From Ricordea florida (Eukaryota; Cnidaria; Anthozoa; Corallimorpharia; Ricordeidae): a DNA stretch of 64,000 nucleotides. The position numbers and the translations under genes are program-made. Within the stretch, counting starts at the first letter, position 1; each line of letters opens with the position of its first letter. Below the pieces are notes generated by a model. The model was not told where the DNA came from. It saw only the letters and a program-made list of their open reading frames with translations, and did not search any database. Shown here piece by piece: positions 23,401-38,400 of this stretch. The stretch is from assembly GCA_949710005.1 (NCBI GenBank), contig OX453273.1, positions 35,784,250-35,848,249 on the forward strand, in the 5' to 3' direction.

Positions 23401-26400
23401 AACAATGCTGCAAAATTGCCAACTTACGTTTCAAGGTCATACCAGGACTTGGCTACACTGTTAATAAGAGAATTGAGGAGAACAACACTTAAAGAAATAA
23501 ATTACTTCACTTCAAAACTGAACTTAGAAGCTCAATTTTAAGGCAAACTGACAGATTACGCCACTTCAGATATTATGCTTTACCTATGTAGTGTTGTCAT
23601 TAGAGATTCAAGACAGGGAGGGATGCAAGTTTAAGAAAAGCGAAAGCGAACCGTCCATGATCCTCTGTCCACTTTAACGACAGAAATGGACCCGTGATTC
23701 ATAACGCGCTTCTACATCGTGATGCCCGCAAACAATGCTTTCGTGAGCGCCTCGAGTCGCGCCAATATTCTTACGTTAATGAAGCGTAATCTACAAAAAC
23801 GTGTCCAGAAACAGTTGTTTTAGTCTTCCATAGGAATACCATGAATAACTTTAGCCACCGTGGTTTGTTAGACAATCCGAAAGATTTTAGTTTAAGAGAT
23901 TATATAAATTTATGTTATTTGTTTTTTAAATTGTAGAAATATCAAAATACACTTTCATATAAGGATACAGTTGAATAACGCCTCCACTACACGGTCTACT
24001 TCTTTCAAAACTCTGACCATATTTATATGTTTAAGTTTACGAAGCTTTGAAGAGCCTTCGATTCTGTTTTTAACATCGTTTTTTTTTCCTTGTTTTATAG
24101 AAGACACAATTTTTTTTGTCTAAAAGTAGATGCTTTCTTCTGATTCTTTTCTTTTTCTGTTTTACTTTGCTCATTTCGAACTGTCAATACGTTACTGTGA
24201 TACAAGTACAGACAGTATCCCATTCATTTTATCAGTTACCGATAATGAAACTCGTGGTTAAAATAAAAAAAAAATAATAGAAAAATAATAAATGCAATTC
24301 GCTTACTCGATTAGTTTTTGGTTTATCTGTACATAAACATTTACATAACTAGAAATACGACTCCCGCAAAAACCTCGCGAAGCTAGTTTTTGAAGAAGTC
24401 ACAATGCTTTTATATTTTATTTCATATTTTTTATATCAGCGTAATCCCCATTATTTTATTTGTTATGCTATGTTTGGTAAAAAATTAGTGACACCTGGTG
24501 AAAATTACATGACCAGTATACCGGTCAACACAGTGCTTAAAAATTGACCTTCATTTAGTTCTTTCACTGCCACTGAGATTGCACCAGAGGGAATAGAAGT
24601 AAAATTATTTATTATCTTCACAGGGAATACAGAGTCGATGAATTACCACAATAATATTCACTTAACACAAATTGAAAATGATTGTAAATCTTTTGCAGGT
24701 GAAATCTTGAAGAGTTGATATGAATGCTTGTGTTTACCATGGTGTAAAAACCTGTTTTTTTTTAGTTTTATTTTCTTAGTCTCTACTGCTTTGTCTCCTT
24801 TGTTGTACATCCCTTTTAAACACAATATGTTCTTACACTGAGGATGAGTTGAATGCTCCAATTATTTTTTTGTTTATGTTTTTTGGTTATAATTGGATGA
24901 GGTTCATTGTAAGAAGAATCTTCTGATTAGATATTTTATTGTCTACTGCAGTCATTATTTCATTCCTAGGTAACCACAATTGACAGCATTATGAATAGTG
25001 CATGTTTTTTGTGCACTCTCTTCAGTTGCAATGGTACTCTCAGTGGTAGATAAGAAAATTCCTCTTCCCTCAAAAGAGATGCCATATCAACAGAAGTGTG
25101 AGATACAATGTCATTACATAAAAAATGGGGATAAAACAATTGGATTCTACAACAACTTTGAATAAAGGTTTGGTAATAGTGAGTGCTGACTGTATAGTAT
25201 GTGGTTGTTCTATTTTTAGGTCATATCATAAAAACAATTCATGAAATAAAGAGTTATTGAAATCTTAATATGTTGAAAAAGATTGCTGCACTACGTACTC
25301 CTGTAAAAAAATAATGTGAAATCGACATCAATCAGTTAAAAGTATATACCACATGAAAGTTTAATTGTGCTGTTACAGAAACAGGCAAAATATCCATACC
25401 CAACAAGAGAAGGTTATATTATTTTGAATATATGCAAATTTCTATTATAAAAACTGCAGAAGAAAGATTTAATATAAGGATGGCATTTCATCGAAAAAGT
25501 CATGGCAGCCAGAGGTATTGAACTGTAACCAATGACATATAGTAATGAGAAGCACTATCATTATATTATTATCATTATTATTATCATTACTATTATTATT
25601 ACTGGTATTGATATTATTATTATTACTATTGTTATATTTTTTACGTTTAACATAATATATTTTTATGGGGTGGGATGCATGCCCTAACCTTTGTAAAGGT
25701 ATTGTTACTCTATTACTGCAAGCAACACAAAAATCTTCTTAATAGGCTTTCCATCAGAGGTGGTAGTAATCAAAACAGCTCCAAACAATACCATTTCTTC
25801 TTAAAGGCTTGAAATCTAGTGCGGTCATTTGTCTATACAGTTTGTGTGGAAAATCATTATTGAAAGGATAGGGCATTTAGAAAACTTGAAACACTTGTTA
25901 CTACATAGAGCACACTTGCAATGAATATATGAGAAAGATCATAAACATTTTGGCATTACAAAATTTATTTTCTTTATATAGTTTTTCCGATGTAAAATGT
26001 TAACTGTATGTTGTGGTTGTTATTAAATATTGATATTTGACATCATAAAAATGAAGTAAACAACAGAAAGTAACAAGGTTAATATGTTAATTAAGGCTTG
26101 AATTAACATTTTATTTGTGGGAAATGGCCAGGTTTCTAGATTGCAATATTATCAGGGGGGGGGGGGGGGTCATTGAACTCTAAGATAAAACTGACCCATT
26201 GTGAAAAGGCTATGAAACTTGTTGTCTATACGTAATATTATTGAAACCTTTCAATCAGAGAATACATACATATATATAGCAAAGAGAAATACTACTCAGA
26301 AGTAAGTTATAACATTTGCTTTATTTTCAAATGATCGCATTGATCACTGATGATATTGCAGAACCAGTACTTTATAGTGACACTGGGTATATATTCTGTT

Positions 26401-29400
26401 GAAAATGCTAAACATAGCTGCTAGATCAAGAAAATTTACAATATTTTCACTGTTGCAATGATATCAGATCACATCGTTGTAAATGATTGTTATAACAACT
26501 GCAACTCTCTGTGTTGGGAATTTCTTCAAAATGGAAACGCTATCGCTTTATTATGAAAAATACCTACTTACATTCTCTTGTAATCTGTTGGTCGTCTTCC
26601 TATTCCGTTTTTAGACTAATATAATTATTTTCCAGAGACATCTCCAATCGTTGTAGTTGTTTCTACTCGGTTTCCCTTCTAAGCCGTTTTGCTAAATTTA
26701 GTACGCTAATATATTTCGTTATGTAATCGTTCACTCCTGTTCTGTATTTCTATCAATAACACATTCAAATTCAAAACTAACTTGGTTGAATTCCTGGTCC
26801 TTTTCCCTGCTGTTTCGTTTGCCTTTTTCTAGAGCGAGCAGTTTTTGTCTTTGCTGCGATGACGGATGTCTGTTGTTATTCGCCCTGCTGTCGTACTCTT
26901 TCCCTGCTTTGAGTCGTGCTTTCCTCGTGTTGATTTTCACGGTGTTCGAACTTACTCGGCGACGATCTCGGGCTACTCTTTCTTGAATATCTCGGAGATC
27001 ATCTTGCTGGGATACACTTCCAGGACGAGTGAAATCCGTTTCCACAAAATTTACATTTCTTTCAAAAAGGCATCACCGCATTCGAAATGGCGGAAATTCA
27101 GGAGTTCTCAAATACGCTACTATTGCCAGGTAACCTGGCCTGCGAACGGACACCTTTAAAATATAGATATATATATATATATATTTATATATATAAAAAG
27201 TTATGATGCTTCGAGCCAACAGGGATGCCACACGCCAGAAGGATCCAAAAGGATTCGTAGTCCAAACCTCGAGTAATGAAATTTGTAGGCAATTGTGGAA
27301 CACGAGGACGGACAACTTCGAGCGAAAAGAAAAAAAAAATATATATATATATACAGTAAAAAATCTAAAAAAAGTTTAAAAATTTAATAAAAATAGACGT
27401 TTCGGTCAATGACCTTCATCAGTTGCAGTGCCTGACCTTCATCAGGCACTGCAACTGATGAAGGTCATTGACCGAAACGTCTATTTTTATTAAATTTTTA
27501 AACTTTTTTTAGATTTTTTACTGTATATATATATATATTTTTTTTTTCTTTTCGCTCGAAGTTGTCCGTCCTCGTGTTCCACAATTGCCTATATATTTAT
27601 ATATATATATATACATATATAAAAACTCTCGGCTCGATTTACTCGGGCTTGCGAGCCACGTGGTCTGACCGGAAGCGACACGATTAGTAACCTCGCTACG
27701 CTCGGCCTTCGGCCTCGCTTCGCGAGGAATTACACCATTCTGCAATCAAGTTCTTTAATTTCCTTTTTTTTGGCTCCTGCAAATGAAATAATGAAGGAGC
27801 CAATATGTCAAAGGAAACACGAATGATTGAGTGAGTGAAGTAGCCAATCAGCGCGTGCCTAGTATTTAGCCAATCACAATACACAATACAATTCGCTTTT
27901 ATATCGATTTATTTTTAAACTCAGAAGAGAATATGTAAAAGTAATGAAATCGAGGAAAGGCGATAGGTATGGCAAAAAGGGCTGAATAAACTTAATAAAT
28001 GCAGTAGCCACATGTATGCAATGCTTGCCTATTTTTATCCTTGTGCAGCAAAAAGAAAACGTTTAGTTCTTGCTCAATCAAAATAAGGGGTTCAGGAATA
28101 GTGATTATTGCTACGAGTAATAATTTATCACGAAAAAAGGAATCTGTGGAAACGGTGCACGTGATACTCTATGCATATGAACGTAATTACAGAGAGAGCC
28201 CGTTCTTAATGATTTCTAAGTCAGTCAAAATTTGTTTCGGAGCCTACATCAAACTATTCTGGAATAGGTAATTGATTTCGCTTCTTTTCTAGATACATGA
28301 TGACACGCTGTCTATCAAGTTTGAAACATCAACTGTTTCAAACTCTAATGGCCGGTAAGTTATAATATTTTTTTTGAGCGCTTATAATTTATAGGTGCAG
28401 TTAGGAGTTACCTCCCCTGGTGTATGATCATTCCTCCTTTGAACAGATTCAGAAATACCGGATTCTCTTTACCCTGGACCACTCGGACCTGGCAGTCAAG
28501 AGACAAACCTAATTTCAGTCATTTTATTGCTACTATCAGCTCTTGTTATATACCTAGACTTTCACTCAACAAAACGAGCACTGTGATTGGTTGATTTTTG
28601 GTCACGTGCTCCTGATCAAATTCAATTGTATCCCGACCGGGATACAATTGCGCAGTTGTTGCCCGCCCGAAAGTTGTACCGTCTTTGTTTGCTTGTTTTT
28701 ACTAAGGGAAAGTCGAAATATACAACAAAGCACTTAATGTATGGTCTCTCGGGAAACTAGTTAGTTTTGTTTTCCCTCGAGTCCTGATGTTTGCGTCTCG
28801 GGAAACATTAGGACTCTCGGGAAAACAAAACTAACTGTTTCCCTCGGTGCCATACATTAAGTGTATAGTGTTACTTGCTCGGGCAGGCCCGGGGCCTGTT
28901 TCTCGAAGGTCTTGATATCGTTCGGGGCACAGAGCCCTATTTTTAAGTCGCAGGCCATCGAATGTTTGTGTAGTTATTGACATATAAACCGGACCAACAT
29001 ACAAGATAACTTAAGATGGTCTGGCTTATTTACAACAAAATTGTAATTTCCGTTTTAAATATTGTTATTACAAAATTTATTTCAGGAAAGTTACGGGGCC
29101 TTTCGAGAAGCGGGCGCCTGAAGGGTTATGACTTGGAAGAATAATAATTATCTTGTTGAGTTCAGTTGAATAAACCTACATTTCAAACCACTAATCATTA
29201 AACAACCAGATATAAAAACGATTAAAGGATAAACAAAAACTATAACTTTGGGGAAATAAAGTCCCCAGCTTTCCAGTGATAGACCAACCTATTTTGAAAC
29301 AAAGTCGTTCCATGTTCGGTTTGCTCGATTAATCGGCATTGTAAGGCAAAACCAAAAGACCAGGCCTTAAAACAGAGGCGGGGTTAGAGGTGACCGTGTT

Positions 29401-32400
29401 TCGTGGCAAACCTTTCCGACTTTCGTGTGAAAATCTCGTTACAAAGGTACACACCGGTTTCGGAGAAAGAATCTTTTTTTTTTTTCTGCTGTTAAATAAA
29501 CTTTTTCATTTGTCTCACGACGTAGTCACGTGGATGTGGATCGCGATGCTTCGACCGCAACAATTAACAAGAACAATAGCAATATCTAAATCCGGCAATC
29601 ACAGCGTACCACCTGACCCACCTAAAAATGCAGCATAACCAGTCGACCCCATCATCTGAACGTCGCGATCCACATCCACGTGACTTCGGCATGACACAAA
29701 TGAGAAACTTTATATAACAGCATCGTCCAAAATGATTGATGTAGTCCATTTGTTTCCAGTGTTTGAGGAACGTTCTAGCAAATATTTTCGTAAAATGAAA
29801 AGAATACAAGTGTTTGAGGATAGTGTGACAGATCACACTATTTTCGCCACGTTTCGTTAATTTTCAAATACAAAACGTTAACAAAGCGAAAAAGGATAAT
29901 TTGAATTGTTATGGAAGCGAAGGAAAAGATGAAAGGAAAAAACAATAACTGACCTGTGGGCCCTTTTCTTCATCAAGTTCTACAGCCATGATTGCTGCAG
30001 CGCCTTTTTCATTTACTGAACAGTCATTTCCTTGCCAGAAAAAGTACGCACAACGAACACGTCCGGCAACAGTAGAGCGGCAACGTGACTTGCGGTCCTT
30101 TACAACTCTGTCGGCGAGTACAAAGTACGCCCACCTTATCACATATCCCTCTCCTACGAATGACCAACGATTTTAGTTGTTAACACACTGTACAACGATG
30201 CTAACAGGAGTTCATTGACACTGCGAGTGTCTGATATCAATATATCAAATATATGATTTATTTAATATGTACTTAATTGTTGCTTTCGGTGCGATGCTCT
30301 ACCAGCTAATGTAAGCTGAACCAGCCCTCTACACTGGGAAATGATATCAATAATTTGAGTATCTATGAAATGAATCATATATTTGCATGCGGTTAGAAAC
30401 GTAATTGAAGACTTCACCCTCGCAGTATTAACGCAATTTTAGAAATTGTGAAAAAAGCTCGTGTATTATATGAGTTATTGACCAAGATCAAGAGAAAATA
30501 AGGAAAGAGAACATAACCCCGTCTGATATGATAAGGGGACTGAATCTATTTTTAGCGCGGAATCTATTAATATCTCGTTCCATGGCTGCGCGGTTTCCCA
30601 ATAACCAGGTCAAACGAAACAAGATCCCATGGCGCATTGAAATTACAACCACGCGACGAGAAGGACATCAGCCACTGGTCAGTTAAAATAGTCTCCGCAT
30701 TTAAAGATAGACTCTGTCCCCTTATCAGAGTAAGAGAACCCAGTGTGGAAGATGCGTTCTCTTACATCACTTTCTCTTGATTCTGTCCTCTTATCATAGT
30801 AAGAGAATCCAGTATGGAAGATGCACTCTCTTACCTCATTTTCTCTGGCCAAGAGTGAGTTCAAGACGGCTGCGTACTAATCGAGTTATATTTTGCGTTT
30901 TTATTGACCAAGACGCAGTCGAGGTCGCTAAAATGGCAATAAAAGCAGGGTGAAAAGAACTCGGCCAAAATGCAGCCAACTTGACCGAACAAACTTGGTC
31001 AATAAAGGATTTATCATAGGGCCATTTTGCATTGTTTTGCTTCGCGGGACAACGCGGGAATCCCAAGCGGGCACGACAAGCCCATCTTGCCCGCTCAGGT
31101 AGCCAATCAGAACTCAGGATTCGCTTCATCTTGCCCGCTCGCGAAACCAGTCATATAATTAATATTATTACCAACAAAATCAACAAATGACAGCCCAAAA
31201 ATTATAACAGTTTCATTTTCGACGTTCAGATTTACCAAAAAAAAAACACTCGTTCGCTGCGTTCACTATTTCTTCGCCTAGTACTACCCAAATCCTAACA
31301 AAAACAACTCTACCGAGTGTTTTATACGTAGCAATCCCGAAATATAAAAAATCTAATAACTCCGCAACACTCAATCTCCTGACCCTAGAAACAAAAAGAC
31401 AAATCTTTTTGCATTTACCTGAATGGAAATGCCCATGGTGGGATGAAGGCAGTTCAAAGTGTCTGTACTCGTTAATATGCCAAACAGTGAGACCAACAGT
31501 AGTAACAAGATTTCCCTCTTTGTAGACATCCCCAACCCACACAGTGGGAACTCCATTCCCTCGACCAACATTCACTCCCTCAAATGTCGGACACTGCAAG
31601 GGACCTGGATCTTGTAACATTTTTTTGACATCACAGGGTCTTAGTTCCACTGGGGGAGACGGCTAGGGAGAAAAAAAAATTTGTTTCAAATTACAATACA
31701 CTTAAAGTTGACTGTTGCAGTGACCCTTGGAACTCAGAGTCAAAATACAGCATGCACCTCGTAGTCCCCAGTTATTAATAATGGCAATAATACGTTTTCG
31801 AGTTCAACTTGTGATTTATTCGTAACGCATAAGTGAGTTTTCCAAAAACCAAATTGCACGAGCCGCTTCGGCAAGTACAGTTGGAGCTTTTTGGGAAAAC
31901 AACAAGCAGTGGCCAACTCGAAAGCTTACAGCTCCTTTGGCCACTGCACACGATACATCAGCAAAGTAATTCATCTCTTTTTTTTTCCTTCTTATATTTT
32001 TCCTTTTGGCTCATTTTAATACCTATATTGTAATTACGTTTTTCTCTTGTAATCGTCGTGTAAAATAAAGAATGAATCCCAAATTAAACGAGAAAACCGT
32101 ACGATTTCTTGTTAATAATTATACATGAAAAATTTGGATTTGTAATTTGCACTGAAGTAACACTTATTAAACTGGTATCACACTTATTAAACTGGTATCA
32201 CACTTACTAAATTGGTGTCACACTTATTAAACTGGTGTCACACTTATTAAACTGGTGTCACACTTATTAAACTGGTGTCGCATTTGAACTGCACTGCCTT
32301 AGCCAATCACAATCGAGTAATTCTTTCACGTATATCATACACTAAAAATGTCAAGACAGTTCGTTGCTTGTGATCATTTCCTCGTACTCTCATTACTCGT

Positions 32401-35400
32401 ATTCATTACTAAGTACTGATAATGATTTTGAGGAGAAATTGGTTGCTCATCATTTATCAGGACAAAAAGGTTGTCCTTTCAACTCCCAAAAGTAATGAAA
32501 AGTAAAAAAGGAATTCTCCCTAACCACAGCCAGCAGGTGCAATAAATCCATTTGTGTGTCACAGTAGCTGAAGAGTTTGGAGTAAGAGCAATTCCGTATT
32601 TTGACTTGATCATTCTCATAAACCTTATTATCTGTTTGTTTGACAATTTAGTAAACGTACATTGTAAAAGGAAGTTAAACAAAGCGTTCTGATGCTTTCT
32701 AAGTTCAAGTGATCCTAAAATGCTCCTTTAGTCAAACAGTAAATATTGTCAATTGACTCACTGGATGAAACGCTTTTGATAAAAATTAATGTTAAGATTA
32801 AGTCCCGCACGAGACGTGCAGGATCTCCAAATGATGGGGCTTTACACCCTACGGATCTCTAATTTTATCATATTTTTCCTTGCTATCGCTTTTTTTCCCA
32901 TTAAACAGTTTATAGAATACAGCAATATCTACCGACTTAACCAGGCTATGCCAATGAAGATAATTATAACGTAAAAAGGAAAACACAAAACATGAGCAGT
33001 GTACCTGAGGTGCCAACTCCAGGCAGCTGGGATGCCCCTTCATTCTAATAATTTTAGTCGGGTCAGGCCAATCAAGGAACTTTTCACGAAACAGAATTGT
33101 TTCTGCCTTTTCATGAAGTCTTGCAAATAACGTCCATCGAGGTCTCTTGGAAGGGTGTTTGTTGTCTACCTCAATGATGCATTGGTCTGATTTACCGTAC
33201 GGATAAATTGGATCGTAAATACCGTAAGGTTTAAAAGGCTGCTCGTAAAGTTGTCTTGCCAAAGCAAATGCAGACTTCCTTTGTCCAGACAGAGACTGTT
33301 GGCCGTTCCATACGTAAAGCTCTGATCCAAAGTCAAATACGAAAACCTGGAGAAACGAGAAAAATTAATGCTCAAGGTAAAGACTTGCAAGATCTTAATT
33401 TGACTGCGGGATCTACGTGCCACTACCACCTTTACTGCAGTCCACTACTTATAATAAACCAAAAATTTTCCAGTTATAACATTCCTCAAAAATCAATAAC
33501 CATAAATTTCATTTCTAAAAGGGGCTATGTTTTAGACCGTTGATGGTAAATTCAATCACTCAATCAATAATCTATCATGACAACCTCGGCATTCAACTTC
33601 TGCACTGTACATCAAACTAGAATCACGGTCAAAAGCGAGTCATGGAATCAGTACCAGTATTTTTTCCCAATTTCACGTGATCCGTTACGTTTTCGCGCAT
33701 GATGCTGCATGCCCGAGTCTTTTCGCTCTATATATGGAGCAGTGACATGCGCCAACGACAATCGTTTAGATAAGAATTGTAGGCTTCTCTTGATTACTGG
33801 CAATTAACAAGCAAACACGACAACAACGCCGAGGACGGCACCAGTGAAAAAATAATTACAGTACTTTCCTTCTGTACTAAAGCAGCCTGCTTGTTTTATT
33901 TTACTTCCATATTTCTTTTAAACTGTAGGATTTTTAATTAGAATTCTAACCGTTTTATGACTATCACAGCTTCGAGAAAACTTGAAAAACAATCATTCCA
34001 CGTCACTATTTTTAAGTAGACGAAAAAAAGGAAACGTACCGGACTGTAATTTGTGCGTGCAGTTTTATTGTTCCGCCGTTCATTGACGTTTTTTCTCTTT
34101 TTTTGGTGCCGTCCTAGTTCGCGACGTATTCGTGTTTTGATGATGCTTCCTACCTCAACGCGGACGACGACTATGTTTTGGTTACATTTCGTGAATCTGC
34201 ACATGAAACCTAACTCAGCGTCATGGTGTTGGTTTTGTATAAGCTTAGGCAATACTTTGGCAACCGTTTTCGTTCTATTGCCTTTTAGACAGGTAAACCA
34301 GAGGATGAATGAATTACATACACCCTTTCTTAACCTTAAGATTAAAACACTAATTATATAGCAGTCAGTTAATCCAGTATTGCCAGCACGGCTATTATCC
34401 TTTAATTTTTCAGAACTGTCCAATTTGGGATTTAATTTGGACAGTTTTCAATATGGAATTTGAGTAAAAATGCAGAAACTGTCCTATTTGGGAAAAAATA
34501 GGTCAGTTTGTTTCAGCCAATGAAATCCAAGAAAAAACAATAGATTGTGAAACCAACCAATCAGCCGTGAAGAAACGTCAGCACTGAAAGCAGGACAGGT
34601 CGCCATTGTTGTTGACAACATGGAGGAATTCAGTGAAGAAAATTTGCCAAATTTTTCCATCTTTAGCAGTTCTAACACAAATGAGAGAATTTCATGGTTG
34701 CAGGAAGAGGAAATTAGTACTCTTAAAAGCAGAAACGAAAACTCAAACACCGCCAAGAGCACAAAAACGTGGCTCAACGTTTTCAACGAGTGGAAACTCC
34801 AGCGTAACGAAGCTAAGTACCCGTAAGCAACGTAAGTTCCCATAGTTTTCCTCGCGAAGCTGTATTTCCTCACTAGCTATATAATTAATAAGTAACAGGA
34901 CCACATGCTTGTCCAATTTGGAAATAATTGGATGAAAAAAATTCCTCTGACAGCCAAATTGGACTCGGCCTACGGCCTCGTCCAATTTTGGCTGTCCTCG
35001 GAATTTTTTTCATCCAATTATTTCCAAATTGGACAGCATGTAGTCCTATTACATATACTAATTTTGGACAATAAGATGATTCAACAGAAAATGGGCCTCT
35101 TGGCTGATTACAACAAAAGCATTAATACCTCTTTTGTATCCAGAATGGAGACTTGCGGAAGGTGTCCACACATGGTCTCCACAGACATAAGTGTAGGCGG
35201 ATCTGTCCAATGGATTTTATACACCATGTTCCCTTTAACAACACCCTTTTCATACTCTTCATCTTTTGGCAAGGCCTCGCCACCTAGAAAACAGATTGAA
35301 AAGAAAGGGAAACAGGCGTGTTGCATTCACAAGAAAGTACTGTACAAATAATTTATTTGAAACCAAATTCACAGTTAACACTTTTACCGCCAACAGTTAA

Positions 35401-38400
35401 CAAAATCTTAATACATTTTCAAATAAACAAGTATGAAAACTAAGACAATTATCAACTCATTGATCTAGCAAATTGATAAAACGTTTATTTCTCCAACCAA
35501 CAGTCACAAAAAAGTACATGACGCACAACAATTAGCACTAAGAGCTTGACAGTTTTACGGTTAAAAGGTTTTAGAGCTTGCCAATTTAAAGGTTAAGAGG
35601 TTTTAGAGCTTAACAGTTTAAAGGTTAAAAGGTTTTAGAGCTTGACAGTTTAAAGGTTGAAAGGTTTTACAGCTTGACAGTTCAAAGGTTCAATGGTTTT
35701 AGAGCTTGACAGTTTAAAGGTTAAATGCTATGAACACCATTTTAACTGGCTTCCTACATAACAAGTTGCCTTGCTCAAAAATGGAGGCGATTTAGAACTT
35801 TTTCTTTTCCCAAAAAAAACGTTTACACTACGGGTTTCAATCGTGCAAATCGATTTTGATGCAATATGACTCCACGATATCGAAAAGTTTGGAAAAAGTT
35901 TGAAATTTACAACAATTTTGTCGCAGCTTTTCAAGGTTCATTTGGAATATTAAAGTTAACATTTCCCGTGTTTATTGGCTTAGGTGTCACGCAGTTTACA
36001 CAAGTGATTCTAAATATGCCAATTTTCCACTCTTACATTTTGCGCCTACTGTTCATTACCTTTCTTCAACCTTCTCCCCTCACCTTTTATTTTGACATCT
36101 GGATCACCATTAAGAATCTTCCAAAATTTATCTAAGGCTGCAATGTTGTCCTCATCTCCCTCTTCGATTGTCACAATTTCTCTTGCTTTACAGTCCAACT
36201 CTGACTTTGTTTTAATCTTGGACACAATTTCAGTCACCTTCACAATAATGAAGACAATTTAAAGTTCACTATTATGTGCTGATACAAAAACAAAGAGAGC
36301 AAAAAAACAACACCAAAACAGAATTTCTGTGGGATAAAACTCAAGTTTTGCAAGTTAATGACTTGATTCACTTTCAACTTTTGAAGCAGTTGAGCTTACA
36401 TCAGCTGTCCTTAATTAACCTCTCCCATCACAGACTGACAGGTGGTTACAAGCCATTTTACCAGCCCAGGTATGTAGCAAGGTCAAAGTGGTATCGCAAA
36501 TTAAATTACAAACTAACATACCTTGAATTGTCTTCAAAACTCAACTTATACAATTTCGCACTTTGTTTTGGTAACTCTTCACTCTACAATACACATTTTT
36601 TTAGAATGGGAAAACATGAAAATGACATGTACGTAGTCTGCGGTATTAAGATTTATTACAAGATCATTACAGTTATGAACGCAACTTCAGCAGTTGTGTA
36701 AAGATAAGACCTAAAAAAATTCAGGCTTGAACGGGATTCGACCCCATGACCTTGTGTGACTGGTGCATTGCTCTAACCGACTGAGCTATCAAGACACTGG
36801 GACCGAGTCAATTGTGAGTTCCTATAAATATACCATTACAGGATAAAGATATCCTAACCTTGGCCTTCTCGTAAGGATTGCAGTCTTTACCAATCCATGC
36901 AAACAGATCTTTTTCAGTCACAAGTGCAAAACAGTCTCCAGAGTTTAATGACTTCTGACATGGTTCAGTGAGCCGCACTTGCAGATGACGGCGACCTGGC
37001 ATAAAAAACGCACAGAATCAGAGACAGTGAAACTTTTACAATATTAAGATACCCACAACAACTATCAACGGCCTGAATACATATGTGCATGAATCAACTA
37101 TGGACCTGTTTCCAGCAGAGGAAGCGGACTATTTTGGCCTTTAGAGCATCCCAACTCTCCTCGCGTGTATCAGCCTTGAATCCCAATCCAGACTATTTTT
37201 AGGCAGCATCAAACATATTAATTAAAATTGCGTAAAGGTCAAATCTTCGAATACCTCACAATAATCCTTCCATTTACTTAAAACTCATTTGTTTGTTTTT
37301 TTTTCTTATTCTTCTTCTGGTTTACAGATAAAAATCTTCACGAGGTAGCAGCTCTGATCATTCTTAGCTCTTCCTATAAGCAACAAGATCACTTTTTCTT
37401 TTAAATATTAATGCAAGGATTACAGTAATAGCACTACGATCGGCAAGGTTCGATCACAGACAACCCAAGCTCTCGACACGTACATTCGACCGTTAAAAAC
37501 ATGGCGGCTGATATTTATATAAATCGTTGTCTAAAGAAAAATATAAAGTTGTTTTGCATGGTGAATTTATGGCAAAATCGTGTCAATATTTCAATGAAAT
37601 GAAACTAATGAAATTATCGGCACGATTTCGTATTAATTCTCTAAGCGAAACTACTTAATATTTTTCTCAATGTAACACCTTATAATTATAAGCCACCATG
37701 TTTTGCAACGGTTGAGTGCACTTGTCGAGAGCTTAGGCTGCCTGTGGTTTGATCGGTTTAGTGCAAAAAGCTCTGAAAAGAACTGTTGTAGATGCTAATT
37801 GACGTGTCAACCATTTGAGCACTTGGGAAGTATAATGTACGCCTGTACAGGATGAACCATTATTTCTTTATCACTTTCATGAAAGTCACCTTTAATGTGA
37901 ATGAGCATGGTGGGTTTGGTGCCTCTGTACTCATCTTTCTCGTTGGGTCCTGCTGTTTTCCTTAACAGTACTTTGGTGAAGTCCTCTGTGCTAGCCAGAC
38001 CAGCTAGAGCTGAAGCAGCGAGATCAAGAGTGTGGCGTCTGTCTGCAAAGACAAAAACATTTTAACAGTATTATACAGTACAACCTCAGGTTGAGGAGTC
38101 TGAATGTAAACAAATACACCTTTACTTTGCGACCACTCGACCGAAGACTACCCAAACAAATTTTCACACAAAATAATTCAATCACGATCGAGTGTCTAAA
38201 CCTGAATAGAATCTCCACAAAATAATGCTTTATGTTTCACTTAAAATGCATGTCACTTGCTCTATAACTGTAAAAACATATCATTTGTAATTTTTATTTT
38301 TGTGTCCCCAATTAGGTGTGAAAACTAAATACATTGACACATTAATAAAGCTTTTACTTTACTTACTTACTAAGATTGAAAAAGAAACTTAGTCGGTAGA

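Noticed and set aside
35547-35727. Repeats beginning GTTTTAGAGCTT looked like a type II CRISPR repeat.
   Set aside because: Units are contiguous with no spacers, vary in sequence and lie in an animal intron; it is a minisatellite.
36721-36797. Functional tRNA gene.
   Set aside because: A and B boxes are present but the anticodon stem does not pair; treated as a SINE head. The same applies at 17500-17575 and 60250-60350.
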